Below the pieces are notes generated by a model. It did no database searches. It saw only the letters and a program-made list of their open reading frames with translations, and was not told where the DNA came from. Source: UBA4416 sp038327195 (GTDB lineage: Bacteria; Bacteroidota; Bacteroidia; B-17B0; Aurantibacillaceae). From it: a stretch of 64,000 bases of DNA. Both the position numbers and the translations under genes were made by a program. Shown here one piece after another: positions 18,709 to 26,952 of this stretch. Positions within the stretch are counted from its first letter, which is position 1; the number at the start of each line of letters is the position of its first letter. The stretch spans positions 1-64,000 of the forward strand of contig JBBQKU010000012.1 of the NCBI GenBank assembly GCA_038327195.1. The letters run 5' to 3'.

Positions 18709-19254
18709 TTATAGTGTATTTAATTTGTTTAAAATCATTTCTAAGGCTGCTTTTGCATTTGAGTTCTTCTCAGCTAATTTAGTTAAAATTACTTTTGCCT
18801 TTAATAAGGTCTCTTTATCTATTTCAGCATCCATTTCGGTTATAACGGTAAATGCTTCAAAAGATACATTAAAATCTTCAGAGCCAATAAGCTCTACAAA
18901 AGTTAAATAATCCTTACTAAAATCTAAGCCAGTTTCCCAACAAGCAGCTATTATTAATGCTTTTTGATTTAAGTTTTTAGTTTTAGCAATGGCCGATAAT
19001 AATAAGTTGTTGGCTTTGTTTGTTTTTAATTTTACTAACGCTTCATCTTTTTCTTCACGAGTTGCTTTAGCGCTAATTAAAATACTGATATAATCAGCAT
19101 TTTGAAGGTCTTTTTTACTTCCATCATCACCACCAATAATTAGAGTTGCATATTCTTTTTCATCAAATAATTTTGCTGGGTCAATTTCCGGAATGATATC
19201 TCCTTTTAATTCTTCTGGTAAATCGTCAAGATTAAAATCTTCGTTTTGTGTCAT
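18709..19254 (-). CDS. Cytoplasmic helical-repeat protein of unknown function
   Basis: The 181-residue protein has an acidic, proline-rich N-terminus (NLDDLPEELKGDIIPEIDPAKLF) followed by helices that resemble HEAT/ARM repeats (KATREEKDEALVKLKT, NQKALIIAACWETGLDFSKDYLTF, DFNVSFEAFTVITEM). There is no signal peptide or membrane segment. It resembles conserved Bacteroidetes hypothetical proteins of this size, but no function is known to me. It is the first gene of a two-gene unit with the 138-residue exported protein. Confidence 0.65.
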   Translation of the reverse strand: MTQNEDFNLDDLPEELKGDIIPEIDPAKLFDEKEYATLIIGGDDGSKKDLQNADYISILISAKATREEKDEALVKLKTNKANNLLLSAIAKTKNLNQKALIIAACWETGLDFSKDYLTFVELIGSEDFNVSFEAFTVITEMDAEIDKETLLKAKVILTKLAEKNSNAKAALEMILNKLNTL

Positions 19255-19286
19255 TTTAATAATTTAGTTGAAGCGTTTATTTTTGG

Positions 19287-19294
19287 CAAATTTA
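19287..19294 (-). promoter_or_regulatory. Possible -7 promoter element
   Basis: TAAATTTG on the minus strand, 32 bases before the ATG of the helical-repeat gene, matches TAnnTTTG. A -33 element is not seen at the right distance. Confidence 0.35.
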
Positions 19295-19397
19295 CTAAGA
19301 ATTTCAGTATTTCCTTCATCCTTTTTTATCGCTTCGAAATTGTGCGAATCATTATGTTCATTTTTTTTTACCAATTTAAATTTTACCAAATATAAGT

Positions 19398-19568
19398 GTA
19401 TAGCTCAAAGCATTTATGTTTAAGGTAGTGCATGTTTATCTATTATAAATAATTTGGGCGTGCCTGTGCAAAAGAGGCAGCACAGTCGGGCTGTCGCTAC
19501 AAGTCCACAACATTTCGTGCCTCATGTTTTGCGGGCTTTACGCTTGCATCCCTCACGCTGTTTTAAAT
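19398..19568 (+). repeat. Intergenic repeat B, copy 1
   Basis: About 171 bases that recur almost unchanged at 20108-20279. It starts at GTATAGCTCAAAGC and includes GGGCGTGCCTGTGC, GCAGCACAG, CGGGCTGTCGCTACAAG and GCGGGCTT/CGCTTGCATCCCTCACG. The GC-rich core stands out from the AT-rich surroundings. It has no open frame of note. From memory its core recalls the abundant GGGCGTxCC/GTCGGGCT intergenic elements of flavobacteria. Confidence 0.85.
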
Positions 19569-19570
19569 TA

Positions 19571-19751
19571 ACTAATTATAGTCTATTTTTATTACTAAGT
19601 ATTACATAGTTTTTTTTGTCAAAATTTTATCCCACCCGCTAGCGCGGACTTGTAGCACTTGCTTTTATTTATTAAACTGTTGTTGTATGCTATCTTTAAA
19701 GTGGAAAGCGTATAACGGGCTATCACGGACTACAAGTCCGCGATAACTTGG
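19571..19751 (+). repeat. Intergenic repeat A, copy 1
   Basis: First of four A units. It starts with the AT-rich run around TAGTCTATTTTTATTACTAA and ends with an inverted copy of the GCGCGGACTTGTAG box (CACGGACTACAAGTCCGCG) plus ATAACTTGG. The left arm here is decayed: it reads GACTTGTAGCACTTGC instead of GACTTGTAGTCCGTGC. Confidence 0.85.
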
Positions 19752-19923
19752 TAGTCTATTTTTATTACTAAGTATTACAAAGTTTTTTTGTCAAAATTTT
19801 ATCCCACCCGTTAGCGCGGATTTGTAGTCCGTGCTTTTATTTATTAAACTGTTGTTGTATGTTATCTTTAAAGTGGAAAGCGTCTAACAAGCTATCACGT
19901 ACTACAAGTCCGCGACAACTTGG
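19752..19923 (+). repeat. Intergenic repeat A, copy 2
   Basis: Second A unit, directly abutting copy 1. Its left box reads GCGCGGATTTGTAGTCCGTG and its right box CACGTACTACAAGTCCGCG, one change each from the perfect 19-base inverted pair seen in copies 3 and 4. Confidence 0.85.
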
Positions 19924-19925
19924 TT

Positions 19926-20107
19926 CACTAATTATAGTCTATTTTTATTACTAAGTATTACATAGTTTTTTTTGTCAAAATTTTATCCCACCCACTAGCG
20001 CGGACTTGTAGTCCGTGCTTTTATTTATTAAACTGTTGTTGTACGCTATCTTTAAAGTGGAAAGCGTCTAACGAGCTATCACGGACTACAAGTCCGCGAC
20101 AACTTGG
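19926..20107 (+). repeat. Intergenic repeat A, copy 3
   Basis: Third A unit. It carries the perfect inverted pair CGCGGACTTGTAGTCCGTG and CACGGACTACAAGTCCGCG, about 65 bases apart, with the conserved spacer around AAACTGTTGTTGTA and TAAAGTGGAAAGCG. Confidence 0.85.
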
Positions 20108-20279
20108 GTATAGCTCAAAGCATTTATGTTTAAGGTAGTGCATGTTTATCTATTATAAATAATTTGGGCGTGCCTGTGCAAAAGAGGCAGCACAGGCGGG
20201 CTGTCGCTACAAGTCCACAACATTTCGTGCCTCATGTTTTGCGGGCTTTTCGCTTGCATCCCTCACGCTGTTTTTAATT
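20108..20279 (+). repeat. Intergenic repeat B, copy 2
   Basis: Second B unit, differing from copy 1 at only a few bases (for example CACAGGCGG for CACAGTCGG and GGCTTTTCGC for GGCTTTACGC). It lies between A copies 3 and 4, giving the order B-A-A-A-B-A. Confidence 0.85.
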
Positions 20280-20280
20280 C

Positions 20281-20468
20281 ACAAATTATAATCTGTTTTT
20301 ATTACTAAGTATTACAAAGTTTTATTGTCAAAATTTTATCTCATTAACTAACCCGCTAGCGCGGACTTGTAGTCCGTGCTATTATTTATTAAACTGTTGT
20401 TGTATGCTATCTTTAAAGTGGAAAGCGCCTAACGAGCTATCACGGACTACAAGTCCGCGACAACTTGG
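20281..20468 (+). repeat. Intergenic repeat A, copy 4
   Basis: Fourth A unit with a perfect inverted 19-base pair. It has a short insertion near ATTAACTAACCCGC. Its right end (20440-20468) overlaps the last codons of the minus-strand gene ending at 20440, so the repeat supplies that gene's C-terminus and stop codon. Confidence 0.85.
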
Positions 20469-21057
20469 GGGATGATACATGATAGGGAATTTCCCACTGT
20501 ATTTTATTAAGCACTAAAGCTTTGGTGTAATTTATTTTAGCTACACTTTCACCCTTCTGTTCGTAATCAAATATATAAGCTTTAATAATACCATAATATA
20601 ACTTTATATGCCTATTGTACTTCACACTCTTTTTTAAGTTTAATTTTATTAATGTTTTTTTTTCTTTTTCTGAGTAACAATACTCATTATTCATATAGTT
20701 ATCATAAATAAATATACCATTTACAATTAGTACAGCTATTTCTTTAATAGCTGTATCTTTTAATATTAATTTATTTGCATAAAACAAAGAAGTAAATCTT
20801 TCTAAGCGAGCAGTATTTTTAGATTCTTCTGATTTACCCCTTATTATTGTATTCTTAATAAAATAAGATAAAGACCAATCTAATTTTTTCGAATATTGAT
20901 AATTCAAACAACACTTAATTAAAAAAAAAGTATCACATTTCTCTTCATTAGCTATTAAATCTGACAACGATAAATTCCTATCTTTTAATATACAATTTTG
21001 AGACTGCAGAGATGTTAACTTAAATAAAAATATGAAAGATAGTAGTGTATTCCTCAT
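20440..21057 (-). CDS. Exported protein of unknown function with repeat-derived C-terminus
   Basis: The 205-residue product has a signal peptide (to about SLQS, residue 19) and a helical, Lys- and Tyr-rich body with cysteines at IKCCLNY and NEYCYSEKEKK. I do not recognise a family. The last ten residues (about SPKLSRTCSP) and the stop codon are read from intergenic repeat A copy 4, so the natural C-terminus was probably lost or extended when the repeat arrived. It stands alone between two repeat elements, and no promoter is clear. It may be a decaying accessory gene. Confidence 0.6.
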   Translation of the reverse strand: MRNTLLSFIFLFKLTSLQSQNCILKDRNLSLSDLIANEEKCDTFFLIKCCLNYQYSKKLDWSLSYFIKNTIIRGKSEESKNTARLERFTSLFYANKLILKDTAIKEIAVLIVNGIFIYDNYMNNEYCYSEKEKKTLIKLNLKKSVKYNRHIKLYYGIIKAYIFDYEQKGESVAKINYTKALVLNKIQWEIPYHVSSPKLSRTCSP

Positions 21058-21376
21058 TTCGAAATTTATTTATTGTTTATACTATTTTTTTTGAGTTAAT
21101 TTTTTAGCAGCATGTTTTACTTCCCCGCTCCGCTGGATTTTGAGCGATAGAACATGCGAGGCTAATCCTGCGGCACAATTAAAAATCAACTTGTTATTAA
21201 TAATTGCATTAATGTGCGTATTGAAATTAAACTTTCTCATATTATACAAATATAAACTTTCCGCAGGATTAGCAACGCTTTATGCCCTCACACAAAATCC
21301 AGCGGAGCCGTATATAAACATACATATTAATAATTTTAATACACTTAAAATAAAGGAATTTATAATAAATAACAGA
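21058..21376. other. Gene-free stretch holding an inverted-repeat element
   Basis: No convincing gene is seen between the unknown exported protein and the LytTR regulator gene. The content is the inverted-repeat element at 21127-21308 plus AT-rich flanks. The 80-residue frame at 21140-21382 lies mostly inside the element and has no recognisable protein features. Confidence 0.6.
21127..21308. repeat. MITE-like element with split terminal inverted repeats
   Basis: The ends are perfect 16-base inverted repeats, GCTCCGCTGGATTTTG (21127-21142) and its complement (21293-21308). Inside them lies a second perfect 13-base pair, GCTAATCCTGCGG (21161-21173) and its complement (21261-21273). Each arm has an unmatched 18-19 base bulge, and an AT-rich centre of about 87 bases separates the arms. 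No transposase is inside. Confidence 0.75.
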
Positions 21377-22090
21377 TTATAAACTCATCATATCTTTTAG
21401 TTTAACGGCTTGTCTTCTTGAAATTTCAACTTCTTGCCCACCTTTTAATTTAACCATCAAGCCACCATTAAACCAAGTTTCAATACTTTCTATCCAACTT
21501 AAATTCACAATGTGTTTTCGGCTTGCTCTAAAAAATTGTTTTTCGTCTAGTCGTTCTTCTAAGCTATTTAAACTTCTTAATATTAAAGGCCTAAATGTAT
21601 CAAAATAAACTCTCACATAATTACCTTCACTTTCAAATAAACGAATATTGCTTAATTGCACAAACCAAGTTTTTTCTCCATCCTTAATAAAAACTTTATC
21701 AGATTCTGTTAAAGGAGTTGTGTTTTCTTTTTTTTCGTATGTTTCCTTTAGCGTTAATTTTTTTATAGTCTCAGCTAATCTTTCTGGTGAAACAGGTTTT
21801 AACAAATAATCAAATGCATTTACTTCAAAAGCTTTTATAGCATATTCATCATGCGCTGTCACAAAAACTACATCAGGAAGTGCTGAAACCTCTTCAATTA
21901 ATTCTAAACCTGTTTTCCCTGGCATTTGCATGTCTAAAAAAATTACATCAGGATTTAACTCTGCTATTTTTTCTTTAGCAGATTGTGCATTATTGCATTC
22001 GGCTATTACTTCAATATCCTTATGAACAGCTAGTAAGTTTCGAAGTTCTTGACGCGCTAAGCGCTCATCATCAATTATTATTGCTCTCAT
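21377..22090 (-). CDS. LytTR-family response regulator
   Basis: The 237-residue protein has a receiver domain (residues 1-120) with acidic pair DD near residues 7-8, phospho-acceptor Asp53 in FLDMQMPGKTG and conserved Lys in AFDYLLKPVSPERL. A LytTR DNA-binding domain follows (about 135-235), with FESEGNYVRVYF, the RSLNSLEERL helix, ASRKHIVNLSWI and the end EISRRQAVKLKDMM. It is the cognate regulator of the LytS-like kinase 43 bases upstream in the same direction. Target genes are unknown. Confidence 0.93.
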   Translation of the reverse strand: MRAIIIDDERLARQELRNLLAVHKDIEVIAECNNAQSAKEKIAELNPDVIFLDMQMPGKTGLELIEEVSALPDVVFVTAHDEYAIKAFEVNAFDYLLKPVSPERLAETIKKLTLKETYEKKENTTPLTESDKVFIKDGEKTWFVQLSNIRLFESEGNYVRVYFDTFRPLILRSLNSLEERLDEKQFFRASRKHIVNLSWIESIETWFNGGLMVKLKGGQEVEISRRQAVKLKDMMSL

Positions 22091-22133
22091 GTTAATTTAA
22101 GATTTTTGTTTTATTTATTTTTTGAAAATTGCC

Positions 22134-23162
22134 TTATAGTTTAATTAAAACTTCACTTAGTACATTTTTATCATCATAATTTTTTAAACTAAAAACAGCC
22201 TTATTGCCGTAAATAATATTTAAACGATTGTTCGTATTTTCAACGCCAAATTTTGTATTAGAATTTGATTGCTGAGTTAATTGTCCCGTGTTTTTTACTT
22301 CAATTTTAAAAACAGTATCTTCTAAACTTGCTTTAATTATTATTTCGCCACCTTCAACAAGGTTACTAATACCATGTTTGATAGCATTTTCCACTAATGT
22401 TTGTATCATCATCGGAGGAATCGGTATTTTTAATGTTTGTGGATCTATATCTAATTTAAATTTCAAACGTTCCTCATATCTAATATGTTCGAGAGCTAAA
22501 TAATCTGTAACCAATTTTATTTCTTCCTCAAATGAGATAAATTTATTTTTATGCATCATTAAGGTGTTTCGCAAAATATTTGATAATTGAGTAATGGCTG
22601 TTTTTGCTTTTTGTGGATCTTCATCAACTAATGCTCTAATACTATTTAAACTATTAAACATAAAATGTGGGTTTAACTGAGATTTCAGTGTGTTTAACTC
22701 AATTTCATTTTTATTGGCATGTAATTTTAAGTTCTGAATTTCGGTTTTTTTATAATTATCAAAATAGTGAAAGCCAAAATAGATAACAGACCAAATTATA
22801 AAAATGAGCATCAAGCTTAATATTTTTGAAATTGAAGCCACATAATCTAATTGATAATTTATATCACTAAATAGTTTAATGATAAACACATTGAAAATAA
22901 AAAATACGAACGACATTAAAAATGCAGAAAGAATAATAAAAGGAAGCTGGTAAACGATTTTACTTTTTAAAATATTTAGTTTACTTATAATTAGGCGATA
23001 TAAGTGCGTAATGCTAACTCCTAAAGGAAACCAAAGTAAAAAAATAATAACATCAAGGGCGTTTGTTTTATAGCTTAATTTAAAAAAGAATAAGTTAATA
23101 GCCGTATAAAACAACCATCCACTTATTTGGCAAGTCCAGTATATGTTTTGCTTCTTTTGCAT
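22134..23162 (-). CDS. LytS/YehU-type sensor histidine kinase
   Basis: The 342-residue protein has four hydrophobic segments in residues 1-135, then the His_kinase domain with the signature LKSQLNPHFMFNSLNSIRAL; the phospho-accepting His is His166. The ATPase part has PPMMIQTLVENAIKHGI (N box) and a degenerate G box near GVENTNNRL. It lacks a separate sensor domain, so the membrane region or a partner must sense. Its stop lies just before the LytTR regulator gene, and its start is three bases after the M61 peptidase gene. Confidence 0.92.
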   Translation of the reverse strand: MQKKQNIYWTCQISGWLFYTAINLFFFKLSYKTNALDVIIFLLWFPLGVSITHLYRLIISKLNILKSKIVYQLPFIILSAFLMSFVFFIFNVFIIKLFSDINYQLDYVASISKILSLMLIFIIWSVIYFGFHYFDNYKKTEIQNLKLHANKNEIELNTLKSQLNPHFMFNSLNSIRALVDEDPQKAKTAITQLSNILRNTLMMHKNKFISFEEEIKLVTDYLALEHIRYEERLKFKLDIDPQTLKIPIPPMMIQTLVENAIKHGISNLVEGGEIIIKASLEDTVFKIEVKNTGQLTQQSNSNTKFGVENTNNRLNIIYGNKAVFSLKNYDDKNVLSEVLIKL

Positions 23163-23165
23163 TTA

Positions 23166-25007
23166 TTAATTAATTCCCAACCATTCTTTACGAGCTCTTA
23201 ATTGTTGCTCGGTTGCTTTGTCATTTATTTCTAAAATATCGGTTTCAGTAACGGATACTGTTCTTACTTTCGCTTTTAATACTTTCATTTTTTCGTTTCC
23301 TTTTTTATCTTTCCTTAAAACTTCAATCACTAATTTGTCTCCTACTTTTGTGTTTTCCATATAACCACCAAGCACTTCTTTAATATTATCTAAGGATAAC
23401 TTTCTATTATTAAATGTTATAATTTCATCACCTTCTTTAAAATTTAATTTTTTTCCAAACGCATCTAATTTGTCTGTATTAACTACTATTAAATGATTTG
23501 AAGTAGGATTGTAACCCACAGAAATACCACCAAGTGTTATTTTCTCTTCAGTTTTAGAGCCTATATAATTCATGCCAACCATATTAAATACTTCTTTAAA
23601 AGGTAATGGTTTATTTCCGCCTACATAAGAATTTAAAAAATAACGAATTTCTTTATAGCTTAATTTTTCAATATCATTAAATAAATCATCATCATTAAAT
23701 GAGGTGTTTTTTCCATATTGTTTTGATAAATCATACATTAATTCTTGTGTACCATATTTTCCATTACTGTAATAGCGTAGCATAATATCCAAACACATTC
23801 CTATTAAAGCACCTTTTTCATATACATTTGGATATTGTGGTTTGTATTTATCTAAAACATATTTGCTCATGGTTGTAAATGGAACGGTGTCATTAAAGGC
23901 TCTTGCATTTTTCATTTTTTCAACCATGACTTCAAAAAATGCATCGTATTCTATTAATCCAGTTTTCACTTGCATATGATGTGCTGCATATTCTGTTAAG
24001 CCTTCGTATAACCATAAATGCTTACTCATTTGTGGATTATTAAAGTCAAATTCTCCAATTTCTTTAGCATGAATATTAAGAGGTGTAACAATATGAAAAA
24101 ATTCATGGGCTGCAATGTTTCTGATTTCTTGCGCTAGAGATGCCGTATCCGCTTCTGGTAAAAAATAGAATGAAGAATAGCTATGTTCTAATGCTCCACT
24201 AGAACCGCTTAAAGAAGCCTTGTCAGTAAAATAAAATAGAAATGCATATTTATCAATTGGCAAAGTTCCGCCTAAGTATTCTGCCTGTGCCATTAATAAT
24301 TCATGCAAATTATGAGAAATAAATTTTGAGCTTACTAAACCATTTGGTGAATAAACTGAAAATAGGATAGTTGAGTTTCTAATTTTAATTGAAGTTGTAT
24401 CTGGTTTACAATACATAATTGGTGCATCAACTAAGTCGTGGTAATTGAAAATAGAAATTACATCTTTAGTTAGCCCACATTTAATATCCGAAATACTTGA
24501 TGAAGGGTAAAATCCTTGCGGTTTTGTAAATTCTAAAATAAATTTGGCTTCAATTTTATTTTTAAAGTATCCAAAAAAACCATGCGTATTTAAAGCGAAA
24601 TTTTTTCCATCTTCTATATTTGTTCCACCTGGTTCAAATACTACTTTTTCTTTTATTTCAGTATCCCAAGTGTCTTCCACTTCATAACTTATTTCTTTAA
24701 TAGCATTTGCAGGAGTTAGTTTATAAGTGTTTTTATCTATTTTTTCGATGGTTATTATTTTTCCATCTTTACCTATGGCTTTAAAGTTTGATACAAATCG
24801 TCCGAAATCATAAACTTCGTAAGTGCCTGGTACCATGGCTGGAAACATAAATAAGGTTTCGTTTTCAGTAATATCAGGAGGAATTAATGTAACCGTTAAT
24901 TTATCGTTAGAGGCTTTTGTTAAATCAACAAAATAGTGATAATCACCATCCGCAAATGATTGGTTACATGTAAATACAATTGATAAGATTAAAATAAGTT
25001 TGTTCAT
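23166..25007 (-). CDS. M61-family metallopeptidase with PDZ domain
   Basis: The 613-residue protein has a signal peptide (to about SFADG), an N-terminal beta domain, and a thermolysin-like peptidase domain with HEFFH (His301-Glu302, His305). The third zinc ligand lies in WLYEGLTEYAAHH. A PDZ domain follows (GGISVGYNPTSNHLIVV ... LNFKEGDEIITFNNRKLS). This is the glycyl-aminopeptidase-like M61 layout. I used the ATG at 25007, the start of the signal peptide, rather than the longer frame to 25040. It follows the CPBP gene by 11 bases, so membrane and periplasmic proteases share an operon with the two-component pair. Confidence 0.9.
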   Translation of the reverse strand: MNKLILILSIVFTCNQSFADGDYHYFVDLTKASNDKLTVTLIPPDITENETLFMFPAMVPGTYEVYDFGRFVSNFKAIGKDGKIITIEKIDKNTYKLTPANAIKEISYEVEDTWDTEIKEKVVFEPGGTNIEDGKNFALNTHGFFGYFKNKIEAKFILEFTKPQGFYPSSSISDIKCGLTKDVISIFNYHDLVDAPIMYCKPDTTSIKIRNSTILFSVYSPNGLVSSKFISHNLHELLMAQAEYLGGTLPIDKYAFLFYFTDKASLSGSSGALEHSYSSFYFLPEADTASLAQEIRNIAAHEFFHIVTPLNIHAKEIGEFDFNNPQMSKHLWLYEGLTEYAAHHMQVKTGLIEYDAFFEVMVEKMKNARAFNDTVPFTTMSKYVLDKYKPQYPNVYEKGALIGMCLDIMLRYYSNGKYGTQELMYDLSKQYGKNTSFNDDDLFNDIEKLSYKEIRYFLNSYVGGNKPLPFKEVFNMVGMNYIGSKTEEKITLGGISVGYNPTSNHLIVVNTDKLDAFGKKLNFKEGDEIITFNNRKLSLDNIKEVLGGYMENTKVGDKLVIEVLRKDKKGNEKMKVLKAKVRTVSVTETDILEINDKATEQQLRARKEWLGIN

Positions 25008-25018
25008 AGTTTTTGGTT

Positions 25019-25999
25019 TTAACGAATAATTAGTTTCCAATTTGATAATTTATATTTTTTAAATAATATGAAAAAACAGATGCTTGCCATCACAATCCAA
25101 CTTAAAAATTCGCCAGCTGGATTTTCAATGGCTGTATAAAAAATGGAATCTGTTTGCAAAACTGAGTTCTTTGAGCACACTAATAATGCTGAAACTAAAT
25201 TATTAGCACAATGTATTCCCATTGCTAATTCTGCCCCTTCGTCTAACAAAGTTAATAAGCCTAAAAAGCCTGCAAATAAAATGTAATAAGGCATCATAAG
25301 AAATAAACCATGTGTTTTTACTTCGGGATTGGTTCCATGCATTAATCCAAATAATACAGAAGTTATTATTAAAGGAGTAATTCCGTTTTTGAATATTAAA
25401 CTAAATCCTTGCATGAGGTATCCTCTAAATAAAATTTCCTCAGTAGCTGTTTGAATAGGAATAAATAATATTCCTACGATTAATAAAATAATAAATTTCG
25501 GGAAATCAAATCTAATCTCGAGTTCTTCAGGAGAAATGAAGTATGATAGTATGGTTAAAATAATAATTAAGGCACTCCAAATTGAAAAAGAAAAGAAATA
25601 TCGTTTCCATCTAATTTTTTCAAATCCAGTAATAACTGAGCTTAAGGGTTTTTTTTGAAAATACTTTATAGCTAAAGCAAAAAATAGCAAAGTAAAAACA
25701 AACATGCCCATCATTAATGCTAATAATAGAGATCTGTTTAGCCCAATAGCATCAGGATTGAAAAGGATGTTTGGATCTTTTAGAATGGCTTCCATTGATA
25801 TGCCATTACTAGTTGCCGCCGAAATTAATGGAAGTACTAATATTGATTGAAAAACCAAATATCCTAACATAGCAGCTGCAATGCCTAATAAATAAAACAA
25901 AACATCATTTTTACCCGTTACATAACCTTTTATTAAAAAAAGATTATTAAACGGAAATGGATTTTTCGCTTCTATTTCTGGAGATTCTGGATTATTCAT
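25019..25999 (-). CDS. CPBP-family intramembrane metalloprotease
   Basis: The 326-residue membrane protein has about eight hydrophobic segments. It carries the Abi/CPBP motifs: EEILFR with Glu187, Glu188 and Arg192, then FGLMHG with His221, then HCANN near residue 270. Members cleave or process substrates inside the membrane, for example CAAX-like prenyl or bacteriocin-related peptides; the substrate is unknown here. A TTG at 26008 is possible, but the ATG at 25999 is preferred. It is the first gene of the run that ends with the LytTR regulator. Confidence 0.88.
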   Translation of the reverse strand: MNNPESPEIEAKNPFPFNNLFLIKGYVTGKNDVLFYLLGIAAAMLGYLVFQSILVLPLISAATSNGISMEAILKDPNILFNPDAIGLNRSLLLALMMGMFVFTLLFFALAIKYFQKKPLSSVITGFEKIRWKRYFFSFSIWSALIIILTILSYFISPEELEIRFDFPKFIILLIVGILFIPIQTATEEILFRGYLMQGFSLIFKNGITPLIITSVLFGLMHGTNPEVKTHGLFLMMPYYILFAGFLGLLTLLDEGAELAMGIHCANNLVSALLVCSKNSVLQTDSIFYTAIENPAGEFLSWIVMASICFFILFKKYKLSNWKLIIR

Positions 26000-26092
26000 A
26001 TTACACAAAAATATTGAATTAATTGAATTTTTAAGTAATACTACATAAATGGTATTTTACCATTATTAGCGATAAATAAAGTGTTTCAGGAT

Positions 26093-26554
26093 TTACAAGG
26101 CGTGTTTTTCTGCTATTTTTTCGCAAGTAGCATAAATCATATTAAACACATCTTCAAAGCCTTCATCACCACCAAAATAAGGATCGGGCACTTCCATATT
26201 TTTGTTTGGATGAAGTGTATTTAAAAACAATTCAACCTTTTGAGATTGGATTTCGTTTTTTGAAAGTCCTAAAACATTAGACATATTGCTATTGTCCATC
26301 ACATAAATTGTATCGAACTCATCAAAATCTTTTTCTGAAAATTGTCTAGCTCTTAAGGCTGTTAAATTTACATCATGATTTTTTGCGTTTGTAATTGTTC
26401 TTGTGTCTGGAGCTTCACCAACATGAAATTTAGCAGTTCCTGCCGAATCAACGATCAAGTCTAGTTTTTTATCAGAAATTAATTTTAACATGATGCCTTC
26501 CGCTAATGGCGAGCGACAAATATTTCCTAAGCAAACAAATAATATTTTTGGCAT
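26093..26554 (-). CDS. Low-molecular-weight protein-tyrosine phosphatase
   Basis: The 153-residue enzyme has the P-loop CLGNICRS with Cys8 and Arg14 at the N-terminus and the general-acid loop VPDPYFGG near residue 120. Both are complete. In bacteria such phosphatases act on tyrosine kinases of capsule or on small phospho-esters; no tyrosine kinase is nearby. It lies nine bases after the YbjN-like gene and probably shares its transcript. Confidence 0.92.
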   Translation of the reverse strand: MPKILFVCLGNICRSPLAEGIMLKLISDKKLDLIVDSAGTAKFHVGEAPDTRTITNAKNHDVNLTALRARQFSEKDFDEFDTIYVMDNSNMSNVLGLSKNEIQSQKVELFLNTLHPNKNMEVPDPYFGGDEGFEDVFNMIYATCEKIAEKHAL

Positions 26555-26563
26555 GGTATATAT

Positions 26564-26950
26564 TTAGGCTGGCACAAAATCGCTTTGTTCAGCGTAAAAT
26601 GCAGCTTTAGTTAAAAGATTTAAAATAATTTCTTGAGTTAAAGAATTTGCTTCACTGGTATATTTTACAAACACAGAATCTTCCATAATGGCATAAGCCA
26701 TTGAACTCATTCCGTAATTGCGGTTTAATAAATGTATGTAAAATGCTTCTCTGTTATCATCTGGTATAGTACAAATAGGAGATACAATTTGAAATAAAAA
26801 TTGTTTTTCCTGTTCCCAAACATCTATCATAATGTCAAACTTTCCTTTCTTTAAATTCCACTGTCCAGCTTGCGGAGCGCGTGTTAGTTCGGCAGGTATT
26901 CCTAGTGCAGTAATTGCTTCTTCTACTATTTTATAATAATTTTCTATCAT
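26564..26950 (-). CDS. YbjN-domain / type III chaperone-like small protein
   Basis: The 128-residue protein has the alpha-beta layout of the YbjN (type III secretion chaperone-like) fold: an N-terminal helix, three antiparallel strands (FDIMIDVWEQEKQFLFQIVSPI) and a long C-terminal helix pair. The sequence QIVSPICTIP ... FYIHLLNRNYGMSSMAYAI fits that family. It is cytoplasmic and of unknown role; similar proteins are thought to bind partners. It sits between an aminotransferase and a phosphatase gene with two- and nine-base gaps. Confidence 0.7.
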   Translation of the reverse strand: MIENYYKIVEEAITALGIPAELTRAPQAGQWNLKKGKFDIMIDVWEQEKQFLFQIVSPICTIPDDNREAFYIHLLNRNYGMSSMAYAIMEDSVFVKYTSEANSLTQEIILNLLTKAAFYAEQSDFVPA

Positions 26951-26952
26951 AG

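Noticed and set aside
19398..20468. Repeats could be a CRISPR array
   Set aside because: Units are 170-190 bases long, not 25-40, there are no regular spacers, and no cas genes lie nearby.
21140..21382. 80-codon open frame as a gene
   Set aside because: It lies mostly within the inverted-repeat element, has no family likeness and no promoter; low-complexity AT-rich sequence explains it.
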